NCBI GenBank assembly: GCA_024235935.1
Contig: JACKLL010000006.1
Location: forward strand, 124,001 to 188,000
Length of the DNA: 64,000 nt
From: Rhodoferax sp.
GTDB taxonomy: Bacteria > Pseudomonadota > Gammaproteobacteria > Burkholderiales > Burkholderiaceae_C
Direction: 5' to 3'
The notes below the pieces were generated by a model that ran no database searches, had not been told where the DNA came from, and was given only the letters and a program-made list of their open reading frames with translations. How positions within the stretch are numbered: position 1 is the first letter of the stretch; every line of letters begins with the position of its first letter. Shown in pieces: positions 17,369 through 26,775 of the stretch. Both the position numbers and the translations under genes were made by a program.

Positions 17369-17466
17369 CGTAGTGCCTCCCTGCACAACCCACGCGTCTC
17401 CGGCGGGCTCCCTTGTGTCGAAGTGTGTCGGCCGCCTGGACCGGAATTCGGCTGCAAGGGGCCGGT

Positions 17467-18669
17467 TCAGGACTTGGGCCACAGAACCCACAGCCGCAGT
17501 GGCTGCTTGAGGCTGCCGGCAATGTCCCCCGCCTGCGCGCCCCAGCCGACGAAATAGTCGGCGCGGACGGCGCCGACGATGGCACTGCCCGTATCCTGTG
17601 CCAGCACCAGACGCTGCAACTGCGTCGACGGGCCACTGGATGCCATCCATACCGGCGCTCCGTACGGAATGCTGAGCGGGTCGACGGCAATCGAACGCCC
17701 CGGCGTCAGCGGAACGCCCTGAGCCCCGCGCGGACCGAATCCGGCATCGAAGTCGGACAGAGGCTCCTCCCGGAAGAACACGGTACGCGGATTGCTCCAC
17801 AGCATGTCGTTGACCCGCTGCGGATTGAGCGCCACCCAGCTGCGGATGGACGGCCAGGACGCCTCCCGTACCAGTTGCTGGTCCAGCAACCACCGCCCGA
17901 CACTGACATAAGGCTGGTCGTTCGTAGCCGCATAGGCCAGCCGAACCGTGCGCTGCTGCCCATCGGGCTCGAGCACCTGCAACCGCCCTGAGCCCTGGAT
18001 CTGCAGCATCAAGGCGTCGACCGGGTCGGCCAGCCACGCAATTTCCTGACCACGCAGTGCCGCCTTGGCTTCCGGCAGGGTATCCATCTCCTTGCGCGTG
18101 TACCAGGGCTTGCGCGCGGAGAGCCGCTCCGGCGGACGGTACAGCGGAATCGGGAACTCGGGTCGCTGCAGGCGCGAGGCCTGCAGCATTGGCTCGAAAT
18201 AGGCCGTCAGCAAGCCTTCGGCGCCGGTGGCCGGCGACTCGACCCGGTACGGCTGCAAGCGGCGCACCATCCACTGGCGCTGTTCGCTTGCGCTGGCCAG
18301 GCTGAGCAGGCGGATCTCGGGGCACAAGGCCGCAAACGTGGCCGGCGGACGCTCACAGCTCTTGAGCCAGGCATTCCAGGCCTCGTGCAGGGCATCGGCG
18401 CGGAATCCGGGAAGTTCGGACCAGCGCACCGGGACCCAGCGGCTGCGCGGCTGTCGGATGGCCGCAGGCAAGGGCGCCGTGTCGTCGAACACGAAGCCAT
18501 CGTCAGGGACCGGCTGCGGCGCAGTGCTTGCCGGCGGCGGCAGGACCACGGCGTCCGGGACGCCCTGCGCCACCGGCGTTGGCGGCGGCCCGCTGGCACA
18601 CCCTACCAGCACTTCTACAATGCCCACGCAGGCCAATGCAAATAGCGCGCGCCACAGGAGTCGATTCAT
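17467..18669 (-). CDS. mltA: Membrane-bound lytic murein transglycosylase A
   Basis: 400 residues from ATG 18669. Signal peptide RLLWRALFALACVGIVEV with lipobox LVGC predicts an outer-membrane lipoprotein. MltA domain: LLTAYFEPMLQASR, FPIPLYRPP, IQGSGRLQVL. The C-terminal 3D domain reads VLAQDTGSAIVGAVRADYFVGWG, whose Asp-Thr-Gly contains the catalytic aspartate of the family. It cleaves glycan strands to 1,6-anhydro-muropeptides. The start codon overlaps by two bases the start codon of a small divergent gene (18668), so both promoters lie inside the opposite coding regions. Confidence 0.94.
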   Translation of the reverse strand: MNRLLWRALFALACVGIVEVLVGCASGPPPTPVAQGVPDAVVLPPPASTAPQPVPDDGFVFDDTAPLPAAIRQPRSRWVPVRWSELPGFRADALHEAWNAWLKSCERPPATFAALCPEIRLLSLASASEQRQWMVRRLQPYRVESPATGAEGLLTAYFEPMLQASRLQRPEFPIPLYRPPERLSARKPWYTRKEMDTLPEAKAALRGQEIAWLADPVDALMLQIQGSGRLQVLEPDGQQRTVRLAYAATNDQPYVSVGRWLLDQQLVREASWPSIRSWVALNPQRVNDMLWSNPRTVFFREEPLSDFDAGFGPRGAQGVPLTPGRSIAVDPLSIPYGAPVWMASSGPSTQLQRLVLAQDTGSAIVGAVRADYFVGWGAQAGDIAGSLKQPLRLWVLWPKS

Positions 18670-18865
18670 GGTTCTGATTTTGCTTGAAGCGCTCGGCGCC
18701 TTGTTGGCACTGGTGTTGATCGTTTGGTGGACCATGTTTTCGGGGCGCCGCAATGGCGAGCTACCCGACCAGCACGACCCCGACGTGGCAGCGGAGAATC
18801 CGCCGCCGGCGCCCAGCGCCGACACGGCCGCACCGCAAAAACCGCGAACCCCGCCGCCGCACTGA
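18668..18865 (+). CDS. Small single-pass membrane protein of unknown function
   Basis: 65 residues. AGGAG (18656-18660) stands seven bases before the ATG at 18668, within the antisense of the mltA signal-peptide region. Residues 2-23 form one hydrophobic helix (ILLEALGALLALVLIVWWTMF). It is followed by SGRRNGE and a Pro/Asp/Ala-rich hydrophilic tail. No function is recognised. The strong ribosome site, a clean helix and a sharp charge boundary argue that it is real, although the first 60 bp are constrained by sequence around the divergent mltA start. Confidence 0.65.
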   Translation: MVLILLEALGALLALVLIVWWTMFSGRRNGELPDQHDPDVAAENPPPAPSADTAAPQKPRTPPPH

Positions 18866-18881
18866 CCGGCCACGGAATGCA

Positions 18882-18901
18882 GCGCGCCAGCCTGGGCGCG
18901 C
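18882..18901. terminator. GC hairpin between convergent genes
   Basis: GCGCGCC (18882-18888) and GGCGCGC (18895-18901) form a seven-pair stem with a six-base loop between the small membrane protein and the convergent response regulator. It has no T tract, so its termination function is uncertain. Confidence 0.3.
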
Positions 18902-18903
18902 GC

Positions 18904-19530
18904 TCAGCGTTGCTGCAGCGCATTGGCCAGTTCGACGGCAGATTTCACCTTCATCTTGTCGAATACCCGCGCGCGGTGAACCTCGACGGTGCGCACGCTG
19001 ATGCCCAGCTGATCGGCAATCAGCTTGTTGGGCAAGCCGTCGAGCATCAGCCGCATCACGGCTTGCTCGCGCTCCGTCAGGCCGGCCAGCATGCGACCGA
19101 ACGAATCGCGCTGTGCCTGCTGCTGCATCACCTGTTCCGATTGCGCCAGCGCCTGTTCGATCCTGTCCACCAGCGCATTGTCGGACACCGGCTTCTCGCA
19201 GAAGTCGAACGCACCCCGCTTGACCGCATCGACCGCCGTCGGCAGATCGGCGTGGCCGGTCAGGAAGATGACCGGGATCGTGCGGCAAAGATCGCGCTCG
19301 ACCATGCGCTCGAACAAGGCCAGTCCACTCATGACCGGCATGCGCACGTCCAGCAGCAGGCAGCAGGCCTGGCGCTGCCGGTAGCCCGATTGCAACATCG
19401 CATCGAAGGCGACGGCACTGTCGAACGCCTGGCTCGGCAGTCCGCGTGAGCGCAGCAGCCAGGCCAGACCCGAACGCACGCTGGCGTCGTCGTCCACGAT
19501 GAATACCAGTGCGTCGTGCGTCGGTTGCAT
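18904..19530 (-). CDS. FixJ/NarL-family response regulator
   Basis: 208 residues. Receiver domain 1-125 with acidic Asp13/Asp14, phospho-acceptor Asp61 (LLLDVRMP), FLTGHAD and the KP pair (EKPVSD). A LuxR-type helix-turn-helix follows at about 145-205 (LTEREQAVMRLMLDGLPNKLIADQLGISVRTVEVHRARVFDKM). The layout is that of FixJ-type regulators. It starts 12 bp after the sensor kinase stop and so is its cognate partner. The target genes and signal are unknown; nearby candidates are only the genes cotranscribed upstream. Confidence 0.93.
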   Translation of the reverse strand: MQPTHDALVFIVDDDASVRSGLAWLLRSRGLPSQAFDSAVAFDAMLQSGYRQRQACCLLLDVRMPVMSGLALFERMVERDLCRTIPVIFLTGHADLPTAVDAVKRGAFDFCEKPVSDNALVDRIEQALAQSEQVMQQQAQRDSFGRMLAGLTEREQAVMRLMLDGLPNKLIADQLGISVRTVEVHRARVFDKMKVKSAVELANALQQR

Positions 19531-19542
19531 GGCCGTATTGTC

Positions 19543-21660
19543 TTACGCCTCAGCACCCTGGCCATCCGGGCCGGGTGCGACGGGCAGGGTGAACCGGAAC
19601 ACGGTGCCGCGCGGATGGTTCTGTGCGTGGGCGAGAAATCCGCCATGCTGTTCCACGACGGTACGGCACAGGCTCAGGCCCAGCCCCATGCCTTCGATCT
19701 TGGTCGTGAAAAAGGGCGTGAACAGCTTCTCGGCCACCTCGGGCGTGATGCCGCGCCCCGTGTCGGCAATCGAAAACTCCAGCCAGCCATGGGCATGCGC
19801 CGTGCGCTCGCTCGATGGCGCGCGGCGCACCCGCAGCTCCAACACCCGTCCCGCCTCCGGCACGTCGCCCATCGCCTGCATGGCATTGCGCGCCAGGTTC
19901 AGCAGCACCTGCTCCACCATCGTGCGGTCGCACCACAGCGGCGGCAGTTGCGGGTCGACCCGCACGACGGTGCGCACATACAGCTGGCGCGCCTGCAACT
20001 GCACCAGCGGCATGATGGCGTCCAGCAACACCTGTACATCGACAGCTTCCCGCTCGCGTTCGCGCCGGCGCACGAAGTCATGCACGCTTCGGATGATCTT
20101 GCCGGCCCGCTGGGCCTGGTCTGCAATGTGGCGCAAGCCCTCGTCCAGGACCTCCTCTACCGCCGATGGCAACCGGGCCTCGGCAGCCGTCTGCGGTTCG
20201 GCGCCGGAGGCGCTGGCAGGCACCGGCGTTGCACGCAGGGGTTCCTGGCTGTGCAGCATGTTGAGCGAGCCGGTGGCATAGCTGGCGATCGCCGCCAGCG
20301 GCTGGTTGAGCTCATGGCTGAGCATCGAGGCCATCTCACCGATCGTCGCCAGCCGCGCCGTGGCCTGCAGACGCTCGCGCGATGCCCGCGAGAGCTCTTC
20401 GATACGGCGCTGCTCGCTGATGTCCAGCAAGGCCGTCATCCAGCCGGTCTGCACGCCATGGGCATTGATCAGCGGCGCCTCGATGACCAGCACCGGGAAC
20501 CGGGTGCCGTCCTTGCGCACGAACACCGACTCGAAGCCCTCGCGCGGCGGTTGGCTACCCAGCAGTCGTGCCTGCTGGCGCTCCTGGTATTCGTCGAGCT
20601 GCTCCGGCGGCCAGTAAGGAACAGCGGTGCCGGCATCGAGCAATTCCTGCGCGCTGAAGCCGACCATCTGGCAGAACGCCGGGTTCACGTAGGTCGTGCG
20701 GCCCTGCAGGTCACGCGCGCGCAGCCCGGTGACCAGAGAATCCTCCATTGCCTTGCGAAACGCCAGGGCATCAGCCAGCTCGTTCTCGGCGCGCAGGCGC
20801 CGGCGCATGTCGCGCGCCAGGAACACCAGCACCAGGACCAGGCCGATCGCCATGCTGACGACCATGGCCGTCAGAAAATTGGGGAACAGCGCCGGCGTAC
20901 CGCGCCAGCTGTCGAGCCGCAGCACCAGCACATACCCGGGCAGCTCGAGATTGTGCTGCGCGCTGAAGGTGCGATTGCCGCTGCGCAGCACACCGTGAAA
21001 TGCCAGGCGGGTGCCGTCGACTTCGGAGAACGCCACGTCATAGGCACGCGCATACGGCTGCGCCACCATCTCGGTCAGGATGTCTCCCAGCGAATAGGTG
21101 GCCACCAGGTATCCGTCATCGGGGCCACCCACCGGCAGACACATCTCGAGCAACTGCTGCCCGTGCCCGCCTTTTTCCAGCAGAAACTCGCTGGGCGCAT
21201 AAACGTGGCTGGCCGTGGCACGCGCGCGGCGACAGGCGGCCTGCACGCCCTGGCGCAGGGTGCTGCGTTCGTCGGGCTCGAACACCCGGGCCCGCAGGTC
21301 GGAGTCGGCAAAGGCCTGCAATTGCAGCGCGGCATCCCGCGACTCGATGCGCAGCAGCTCGCGGTGGGCACGCATCATCGCGTTGGCACGCAAGGTCCAA
21401 TTTTCTGGCTGCAGCGGATCAAAGCGCGGCAGCCCCTGCAAACCCTGGGTATTGCGCATCAGCTCACTGCGGATGTCGGAGGCGACGTCTACCGCATCGC
21501 GCTCGATCCGATCCTGCAGCACGCCGGCCTCATAGCGGCCGGCCAGCCATACCAGCGTCACCAGCAAGGCGGCAACCAGCGCGACCAGCGCGCCCCAGAG
21601 CACCCAGCGCCGGGTCGCGGACGACCATTCGCCCAGCCAGCTACCCACGCGTGTGGTCAC
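19543..21660 (-). CDS. PAS-domain sensor histidine kinase
   Basis: 705 residues from GTG 21660, chosen because GAGG lies seven bases upstream and the reading then opens into the first membrane helix (RRWVLWGALVALVAALLVTLVWLAG). A periplasmic sensor region of about 220 residues follows, then a second helix (FLTAMVVSMAIGLVLVLVFLA). A cytoplasmic PAS domain has TYVNPAFCQMVGFSAQELL. The H-box is MLSHELNQPLAAIASYATG, and the ATPase has NLARNAMQAM, DTGRGI and GMGLGLS. All catalytic boxes are intact. It belongs to the FixL/DctB-like family that pairs with LuxR-type regulators. Confidence 0.9.
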   Translation of the reverse strand: MTTRVGSWLGEWSSATRRWVLWGALVALVAALLVTLVWLAGRYEAGVLQDRIERDAVDVASDIRSELMRNTQGLQGLPRFDPLQPENWTLRANAMMRAHRELLRIESRDAALQLQAFADSDLRARVFEPDERSTLRQGVQAACRRARATASHVYAPSEFLLEKGGHGQQLLEMCLPVGGPDDGYLVATYSLGDILTEMVAQPYARAYDVAFSEVDGTRLAFHGVLRSGNRTFSAQHNLELPGYVLVLRLDSWRGTPALFPNFLTAMVVSMAIGLVLVLVFLARDMRRRLRAENELADALAFRKAMEDSLVTGLRARDLQGRTTYVNPAFCQMVGFSAQELLDAGTAVPYWPPEQLDEYQERQQARLLGSQPPREGFESVFVRKDGTRFPVLVIEAPLINAHGVQTGWMTALLDISEQRRIEELSRASRERLQATARLATIGEMASMLSHELNQPLAAIASYATGSLNMLHSQEPLRATPVPASASGAEPQTAAEARLPSAVEEVLDEGLRHIADQAQRAGKIIRSVHDFVRRREREREAVDVQVLLDAIMPLVQLQARQLYVRTVVRVDPQLPPLWCDRTMVEQVLLNLARNAMQAMGDVPEAGRVLELRVRRAPSSERTAHAHGWLEFSIADTGRGITPEVAEKLFTPFFTTKIEGMGLGLSLCRTVVEQHGGFLAHAQNHPRGTVFRFTLPVAPGPDGQGAEA

Positions 21661-21718
21661 GCGTCGACCTCGACGCGAGGCGCTGCGGTTCTGCTTGCGC
21701 CGGGACCAGGCCAGGGAC

Positions 21719-22552
21719 TCACAGGACCCGGTGCTCCAGCGCCGGCAATTGCTGGCGCACCTGGCGCAGGCGTTCGATGTCCAGCTCGACAACGTCGACG
21801 CCATCGCCCTCGTCGCGTTCGCACAGCACCTCACCCCAGGGATCGACCTGCATGCTGTGGCCCCAGGTGCGCCGCCCGTTCTCGTGCAGGCCCCCCTGGG
21901 CGGGCGCGGCCACATAGGCCAGGTTCTCGACCGCACGCGCGCGCAGCAACAACTCCCAATGCGCCTTGCCGGTGGCAAACGTGAAGGCGCTGGGCACGAG
22001 CAGCAGGTCGGTTCCCGCCGCACTGTACTGGCGGTACATCTCCGGGAAGCGCAGGTCGTAGCAGACGCTCATGCCGACCTTCCAGCGATGGCCATCCCGC
22101 GACGGCAGCTCGAACGACACCGGGTCATGACCGCGCAACTGCACCCGCGACTCGTCGAAGCGCTCGCGGCCGTTGTCGAACCGGAACAGGTGGATCTTGT
22201 CGTAGCGCTGCACGCAGGCACCCGTCGGGTCGAACACCAGCGAACTGTTATGCACCCGGGTCTGCCCGTCATCCGGCGCGCCTTCGGTGACCACCAGCGG
22301 CAAGCTGCCGCCGACGATCCACATGCCCAGCGCACGCGCGGCGTCGGACAGGCATTGCTGGATCGGCCCGGTACCGAAAGCCTCGCGCACCTCCAGTTTG
22401 TCGGTATCGCGCTGCCCGAGCAGGCAGAAGTATTCGGGCAACACCGCGAGCTCCGCACCCAGGGCAGCGGCCTGTTCCAGCAACTCCCGCGCCCGCGCCA
22501 GATTGCCCTGAACCTGGACACCCGAAACCATTTGGATCGTGGCGACTTTCAT
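21719..22552 (-). CDS. Nitrilase-superfamily amidase (Nit type)
   Basis: 277 residues, a carbon-nitrogen hydrolase with the full Glu-Lys-Cys triad: Glu in VLPEYFCLLG, Lys in YDKIHLFRFD and Cys in SVCYDLRFPEMYRQ. The length and the WELLLRARAVENLAYVAAPAQ segment resemble Nit1-type deaminated-glutathione amidases more than true nitrilases; substrate assignment is by family only. The ATG has AGGA seven bases upstream. It starts 29 bp after the YhdP-family gene and is followed by the sensor kinase. The neighbouring nitrile hydratase cluster is about 9 kb away and need not be linked. Confidence 0.88.
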   Translation of the reverse strand: MKVATIQMVSGVQVQGNLARARELLEQAAALGAELAVLPEYFCLLGQRDTDKLEVREAFGTGPIQQCLSDAARALGMWIVGGSLPLVVTEGAPDDGQTRVHNSSLVFDPTGACVQRYDKIHLFRFDNGRERFDESRVQLRGHDPVSFELPSRDGHRWKVGMSVCYDLRFPEMYRQYSAAGTDLLLVPSAFTFATGKAHWELLLRARAVENLAYVAAPAQGGLHENGRRTWGHSMQVDPWGEVLCERDEGDGVDVVELDIERLRQVRQQLPALEHRVL

Positions 22553-22581
22553 CGTTTTTCCTGACCTTCCCGTGTTACCGG

Positions 22582-25500
22582 TTACTTGTTGCCCTTGGCG
22601 CCGGTCGCATCGTCCTTGCCCGCCGCGGGAGCAGGCCTGGTATTGACCCGCTGGATCTTCGGGTCCAGCCAGCTGCCATCGATATGGAACTCCTGCGTCG
22701 CCGCTTCCATCAGCGGCTTGCGCAATACGAACTGGGCCAGGAACGATCCCAGGCCAATGGCCGGATTGATCGCAGCAGCGATCAGCGACGCGGTACCGGC
22801 ATTGATTTCCGGCACCACCACGACCCGGATGTCCTGAGTCTCCCGGAACAGATCGGCCTGTCCCTCCATCAGCACGGCAGCATTGACACCTTTCATCTGC
22901 AGATTGTCCGACGCGGCGATGCCCTGGTCGATCCGCACGTCACCGCGAAAGAAGTCGAATGCGAAGCCTTCCGAGAACACGTCCCGGAAGTCCAGCGCCA
23001 GTCGGCGCGGCAGCGACTGCAGGCTCAGCACCCCGAGCAGCTTGGCGATGCCGGGGTCGGCCTTCAGGAACTGGCCATTCTCGACATTGACCTTGAAGGC
23101 GCCGGACAGCGACGCGTAATCCAGCGACAGCGGCGAGCCCAGCCAGGCGACCTGTCCTTCCATCTGGCCCTTGCCACGTCGCACGATGTCCTTCATGCCG
23201 AAACGACCCAGCAAGTCGCCGGCATTATGGATGTCGAGCCGGAAATTCATCACCGTGCGGCGCGCCTCGCGGCGCCGCACATCCACGGCCGCGCCGTCGC
23301 CCGCCTGCGCGCGGATGGCGGCCCAGTTGCCGGTCGCCTTGAACACCGCCTCCGGCGACGTCACGTCGAACCGGTTCAGCCGCCACTCGCGCATGCGGCC
23401 ACCAGCCCCATCGGCCCCCAGCCGATTGACAGCCTCCACCTCCAGCCGGCCGAGCTTCTTGCCGCGCAGTTCCAGGTCGTTCACGACGATGTCGAGCGCC
23501 GGAATCGACTCCGGCTGTTCGTCCAGCAGCGTCTCCACATCGGCGGCCGACGATTGCGCCAGCGTCAGCCGCGACAGCCGCGCAAACAGTCGACCGGCAC
23601 CGGCGCCGTTGGGTTGACGGTACTCGGCATACCCGCCGAGCTCCTGGGCGTCAAGATTGACGCGCCAGGTGCGGCCCTCGCGCGTGGCGCCCGCCACCAG
23701 CCCATGCAGATCGCGTCCCGCTGCGGTGAAGTTGCGGGCACGCAAGGCAATCTGGGTCGGCCAGTAGGGGCTGTCCGTGCCACCTGCCGCTGCCGTTGTG
23801 CCGCCGGAGACGCCCACCTGGGACAGCAGGCGCTCCCATTCGTCCACGTCCAGGTCGCCCATGCGGATATTGGCGATCACCCCCTCTGCCGGCAAAGGCG
23901 CACTCTCGCCGTCGGCCAGTCCGATCGCGATGGCGCCGCGCAACACCCGTGGCTCTGCGCCTGAGACATCGCGCACATACTGTACGGATCCGACACGGCC
24001 CAGGTCCAGCACCAGCTGATCCAGCGAGCGCGTCGACGAGGCACCGGCAGATCCGGCCTGCAGGTCGCGCATCAAGGCTGACTCGATGCGCAAGGGCATG
24101 GGCGTCTGCTCACTTTTGCCCAGCGGCGCTGGCAGGTTCAAGCCCAGCCCGACCAGATTGCTGGTCAGCGAGAACTCGGGGACCCCGCCCCGCAAGCCCA
24201 CGGTGGCCGCATAGGCGGCACTGCCGCTGGCCTTTTGCGCCAGCCGCGTCACGACACCGAGTTCGCGCGCCTGGCGCAGGGCCTCGGCGCTGGCCACCCC
24301 CTGCATCCGGAACGCCATGCCCAGCCCTGCGCGCGGCGCACCCGCGGCGGCGGCCGATGCCGGTACCGAACCACCATCGATCCGCACGTCGCCCCCCAGC
24401 AGCCGGCCCTGTATGGCCGTGACCGTGAAACCAGTCTCGGTAAATCCGATGCTGCCACGGGCCCGTGTCAGCCGCGGCACCTCGGGCGCCAGTTGCACAT
24501 CGTTGCCCGGCAGACTGACACTCCCCTGGACGGTCGTGCGCTCGGTCTGATCGAGCGGAACCTGCAGCTTCAGCCGCAGATCCGCCGTGCCATTGGCGGT
24601 CGCACGGGCCAGCATCTGGTCGGTCATCTGTGCCAGCGGCGAACCGTTGACCACGCCCAGCATGTCCGCCAAGGGACCGCGTGCGTCTGCACCGACGGTC
24701 AGCGTACTGGCATGCATCATGTTGGCGATCTCGGCGTCCGCGTTGCTGACCTGCACTGCGGATGCACCGGCGAAGCTGCCCCGTGCCCCCTTGACCCGCA
24801 AGGCGATGCGGTCGATTTCCAGGACGCCGGAGAGGCGCGCCAGCGCCGGCCAGGGTTTCTCACCGGCCGACTGCAGGCTGCGCGGAACATAGTTCAAGGC
24901 GGCTTCGCCGATCTGCGCCGTGATCAGGAATTCGCCCTGGCGGGGATCGGTGAACGGCACGTCCCACAGGTCGCCCTTGACCTTGAAACGCACCTGCGTA
25001 CCTTGTCCGGCCTGAACCGCATCGCGCACGTAGTTGCGTGCCGACGGCTCCACCACCAGCGGCAGATAACGGTAGACGCGGGCGCCATTGGCCCGGCTGA
25101 GCGTGCCCTGCATGTCCAGCACGCCGGGGAAACGGGCCTTGCTGTGCGAACGCGCAGGGTCGCTGGTCTGCCACTGCAGCTGCAGTTCGCCATCGGCATC
25201 GGCATTGCTGAATTTCAGCCGCCCCAGCTGAACCTGGATCTTCTCGCCATCGATCCGCCAGCTCAGATCGGTGGACAGTTGACGGAACGGCACGACCGGA
25301 TCCTCGAACACACCCGGTACGTCGATCCCGCCGTCGACCATCGCCAGCGTGGCCTTGCCGCCGGTCTCGCTGAGCGCAAAGTCGACGTTTGCGCCCCGCA
25401 GTCCGGGTGTGCCGATGGACTGGGTGCTGCCGGCTGGCGCGCCGCTGGTGTCGGGGATCGCCTTCAAGGCCAGTTGCTGCACCTTGCCGTCCGCCTGGTA

Positions 25501-26748
25501 ACGCACGGGCGCGTTCGCCGGCAACTGCCAGGCGACCTTGACCCGGTCGACGATGCCGGCCGGCTGATGGCGCTCCAGCGCCCGGTGCAGGCCGTCCCCC
25601 AGCGGCAGCCGACCGGCGATCTGTGCCAGGGCGGACAGGTCCAGCCGGTCTGCGACCAGTTCGCCCGAGGCCGGGCGCGCGCCGCTGGCATGTTGCTGCT
25701 GCAGCGTGAAATTGCCGCCGGGCCAGCGAATGCCGTCGGCCGTGTCGAAGGCCAGTGCGCGCGTGGCAAGCACCGTGCTGTCGGCCGAAAATTTCCCGCT
25801 GAGGCGCCCGGACAGACTGGCCAGCTGCAAGGGCGCCAGGTCGCCGCCAACGCGCACGGCCACTTCCGCCAGCGCCACGTCGGCGGTGGCGCCGACGACC
25901 TTCCCCCGCTGCACGTCGATCCAGGCCCGCACGGCGCCGCGGGCGCGCTCGATCTCGACGCCAGGATCGGCATACTGCTTCAACTGCGCCACGTCGATGC
26001 GGGAAAGGTCGGCAAAAACCTGGCCGCTCCAGTCCTGCCAGCGGCCGTTGTCGATCGACAGGAACGGCTGCTCGAAGCGTGCCATGGTCGTGAAGCGGTC
26101 GCCCCATTCTGCGGGAGGCGTGGCGTCGAACCGGAATTCGTGCAGGCGCGAACGGTTGCGCAGCACGACGTTGACCGCGTGCAGCTCCAGCGGGGCCACC
26201 GCCCGCATGTCGTCCGTCCACACCACGGTGCCGTCCCGGATGACAAACTCCGGCTGCGAAAAGACCCGGTCCAGCAGCTGGGCATCTGGCTCGCCCTGGC
26301 CCGACGACACATCGAGCCCGGCCAGCCAGATATGGCCGTCCGCATCGCGGCGCACGTTCAGCACCGGCCTGTCGAGCAGGATCTGGTCAAACTTCAGGTT
26401 CAGCAGCGCGCGCGGTGACAGCGATACCAGGATCCGGGGCAGCCGCAAGGCCTCCCGGCCCTGCGCATCGAACAGACGGGTATCCCCCAGTTGGAAGGCC
26501 GGCAGCAGGTTGGTCGAATGGGCGCTGATGGACGCGATGCGCACACGCAAGCCGGTCATCCGGCTTGCAGCGGCCTCCAGCTGCGGGCGCAGCTCGCCGA
26601 TTCGCGGCACAATCACCAGATGAAGGGCTCCCCAGGCAGCCCCAAACAGCAACCATGCCATCAACAGCAATCCCAGCACCCAGCGGGTCAGAACAGCAAA
26701 GCTCTTCAGCAACCGGGAAGGCGTTGGCGTGGTTGTCAGTTCATTCAT
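22582..26748 (-). CDS. yhdP: YhdP-family AsmA-like envelope protein (TIGR02099)
   Basis: 1388 residues from ATG 26748. One N-terminal membrane helix (VLTRWVLGLLLMAWLLFGAAWGALHLV) anchors a very long periplasmic chain of repeating beta segments. The C-terminal AsmA-like region contains LRLDIHNAGDLLGRFGM-type and FDFFRGDVRIDQG motifs. In E. coli, YhdP, TamB and YdbH share phospholipid transport to the outer membrane; the same role is inferred here. It is the first gene of a minus-strand run with the amidase and the two-component pair. Its start codon is only 27 bp from that of glnE. No convincing ribosome site is visible, so the start is somewhat uncertain. Confidence 0.9.
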   Translation of the reverse strand: MNELTTTPTPSRLLKSFAVLTRWVLGLLLMAWLLFGAAWGALHLVIVPRIGELRPQLEAAASRMTGLRVRIASISAHSTNLLPAFQLGDTRLFDAQGREALRLPRILVSLSPRALLNLKFDQILLDRPVLNVRRDADGHIWLAGLDVSSGQGEPDAQLLDRVFSQPEFVIRDGTVVWTDDMRAVAPLELHAVNVVLRNRSRLHEFRFDATPPAEWGDRFTTMARFEQPFLSIDNGRWQDWSGQVFADLSRIDVAQLKQYADPGVEIERARGAVRAWIDVQRGKVVGATADVALAEVAVRVGGDLAPLQLASLSGRLSGKFSADSTVLATRALAFDTADGIRWPGGNFTLQQQHASGARPASGELVADRLDLSALAQIAGRLPLGDGLHRALERHQPAGIVDRVKVAWQLPANAPVRYQADGKVQQLALKAIPDTSGAPAGSTQSIGTPGLRGANVDFALSETGGKATLAMVDGGIDVPGVFEDPVVPFRQLSTDLSWRIDGEKIQVQLGRLKFSNADADGELQLQWQTSDPARSHSKARFPGVLDMQGTLSRANGARVYRYLPLVVEPSARNYVRDAVQAGQGTQVRFKVKGDLWDVPFTDPRQGEFLITAQIGEAALNYVPRSLQSAGEKPWPALARLSGVLEIDRIALRVKGARGSFAGASAVQVSNADAEIANMMHASTLTVGADARGPLADMLGVVNGSPLAQMTDQMLARATANGTADLRLKLQVPLDQTERTTVQGSVSLPGNDVQLAPEVPRLTRARGSIGFTETGFTVTAIQGRLLGGDVRIDGGSVPASAAAAGAPRAGLGMAFRMQGVASAEALRQARELGVVTRLAQKASGSAAYAATVGLRGGVPEFSLTSNLVGLGLNLPAPLGKSEQTPMPLRIESALMRDLQAGSAGASSTRSLDQLVLDLGRVGSVQYVRDVSGAEPRVLRGAIAIGLADGESAPLPAEGVIANIRMGDLDVDEWERLLSQVGVSGGTTAAAGGTDSPYWPTQIALRARNFTAAGRDLHGLVAGATREGRTWRVNLDAQELGGYAEYRQPNGAGAGRLFARLSRLTLAQSSAADVETLLDEQPESIPALDIVVNDLELRGKKLGRLEVEAVNRLGADGAGGRMREWRLNRFDVTSPEAVFKATGNWAAIRAQAGDGAAVDVRRREARRTVMNFRLDIHNAGDLLGRFGMKDIVRRGKGQMEGQVAWLGSPLSLDYASLSGAFKVNVENGQFLKADPGIAKLLGVLSLQSLPRRLALDFRDVFSEGFAFDFFRGDVRIDQGIAASDNLQMKGVNAAVLMEGQADLFRETQDIRVVVVPEINAGTASLIAAAINPAIGLGSFLAQFVLRKPLMEAATQEFHIDGSWLDPKIQRVNTRPAPAAGKDDATGAKGNK

Positions 26749-26775
26749 CGTGCAAGGGCGATCGACCCCGGAATT

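Noticed and set aside
21719..22552. True nitrilase acting together with the nitrile hydratase cluster
   Set aside because: Sequence is closer to Nit-type amidases and the gene is about 9 kb away in a different transcription unit.
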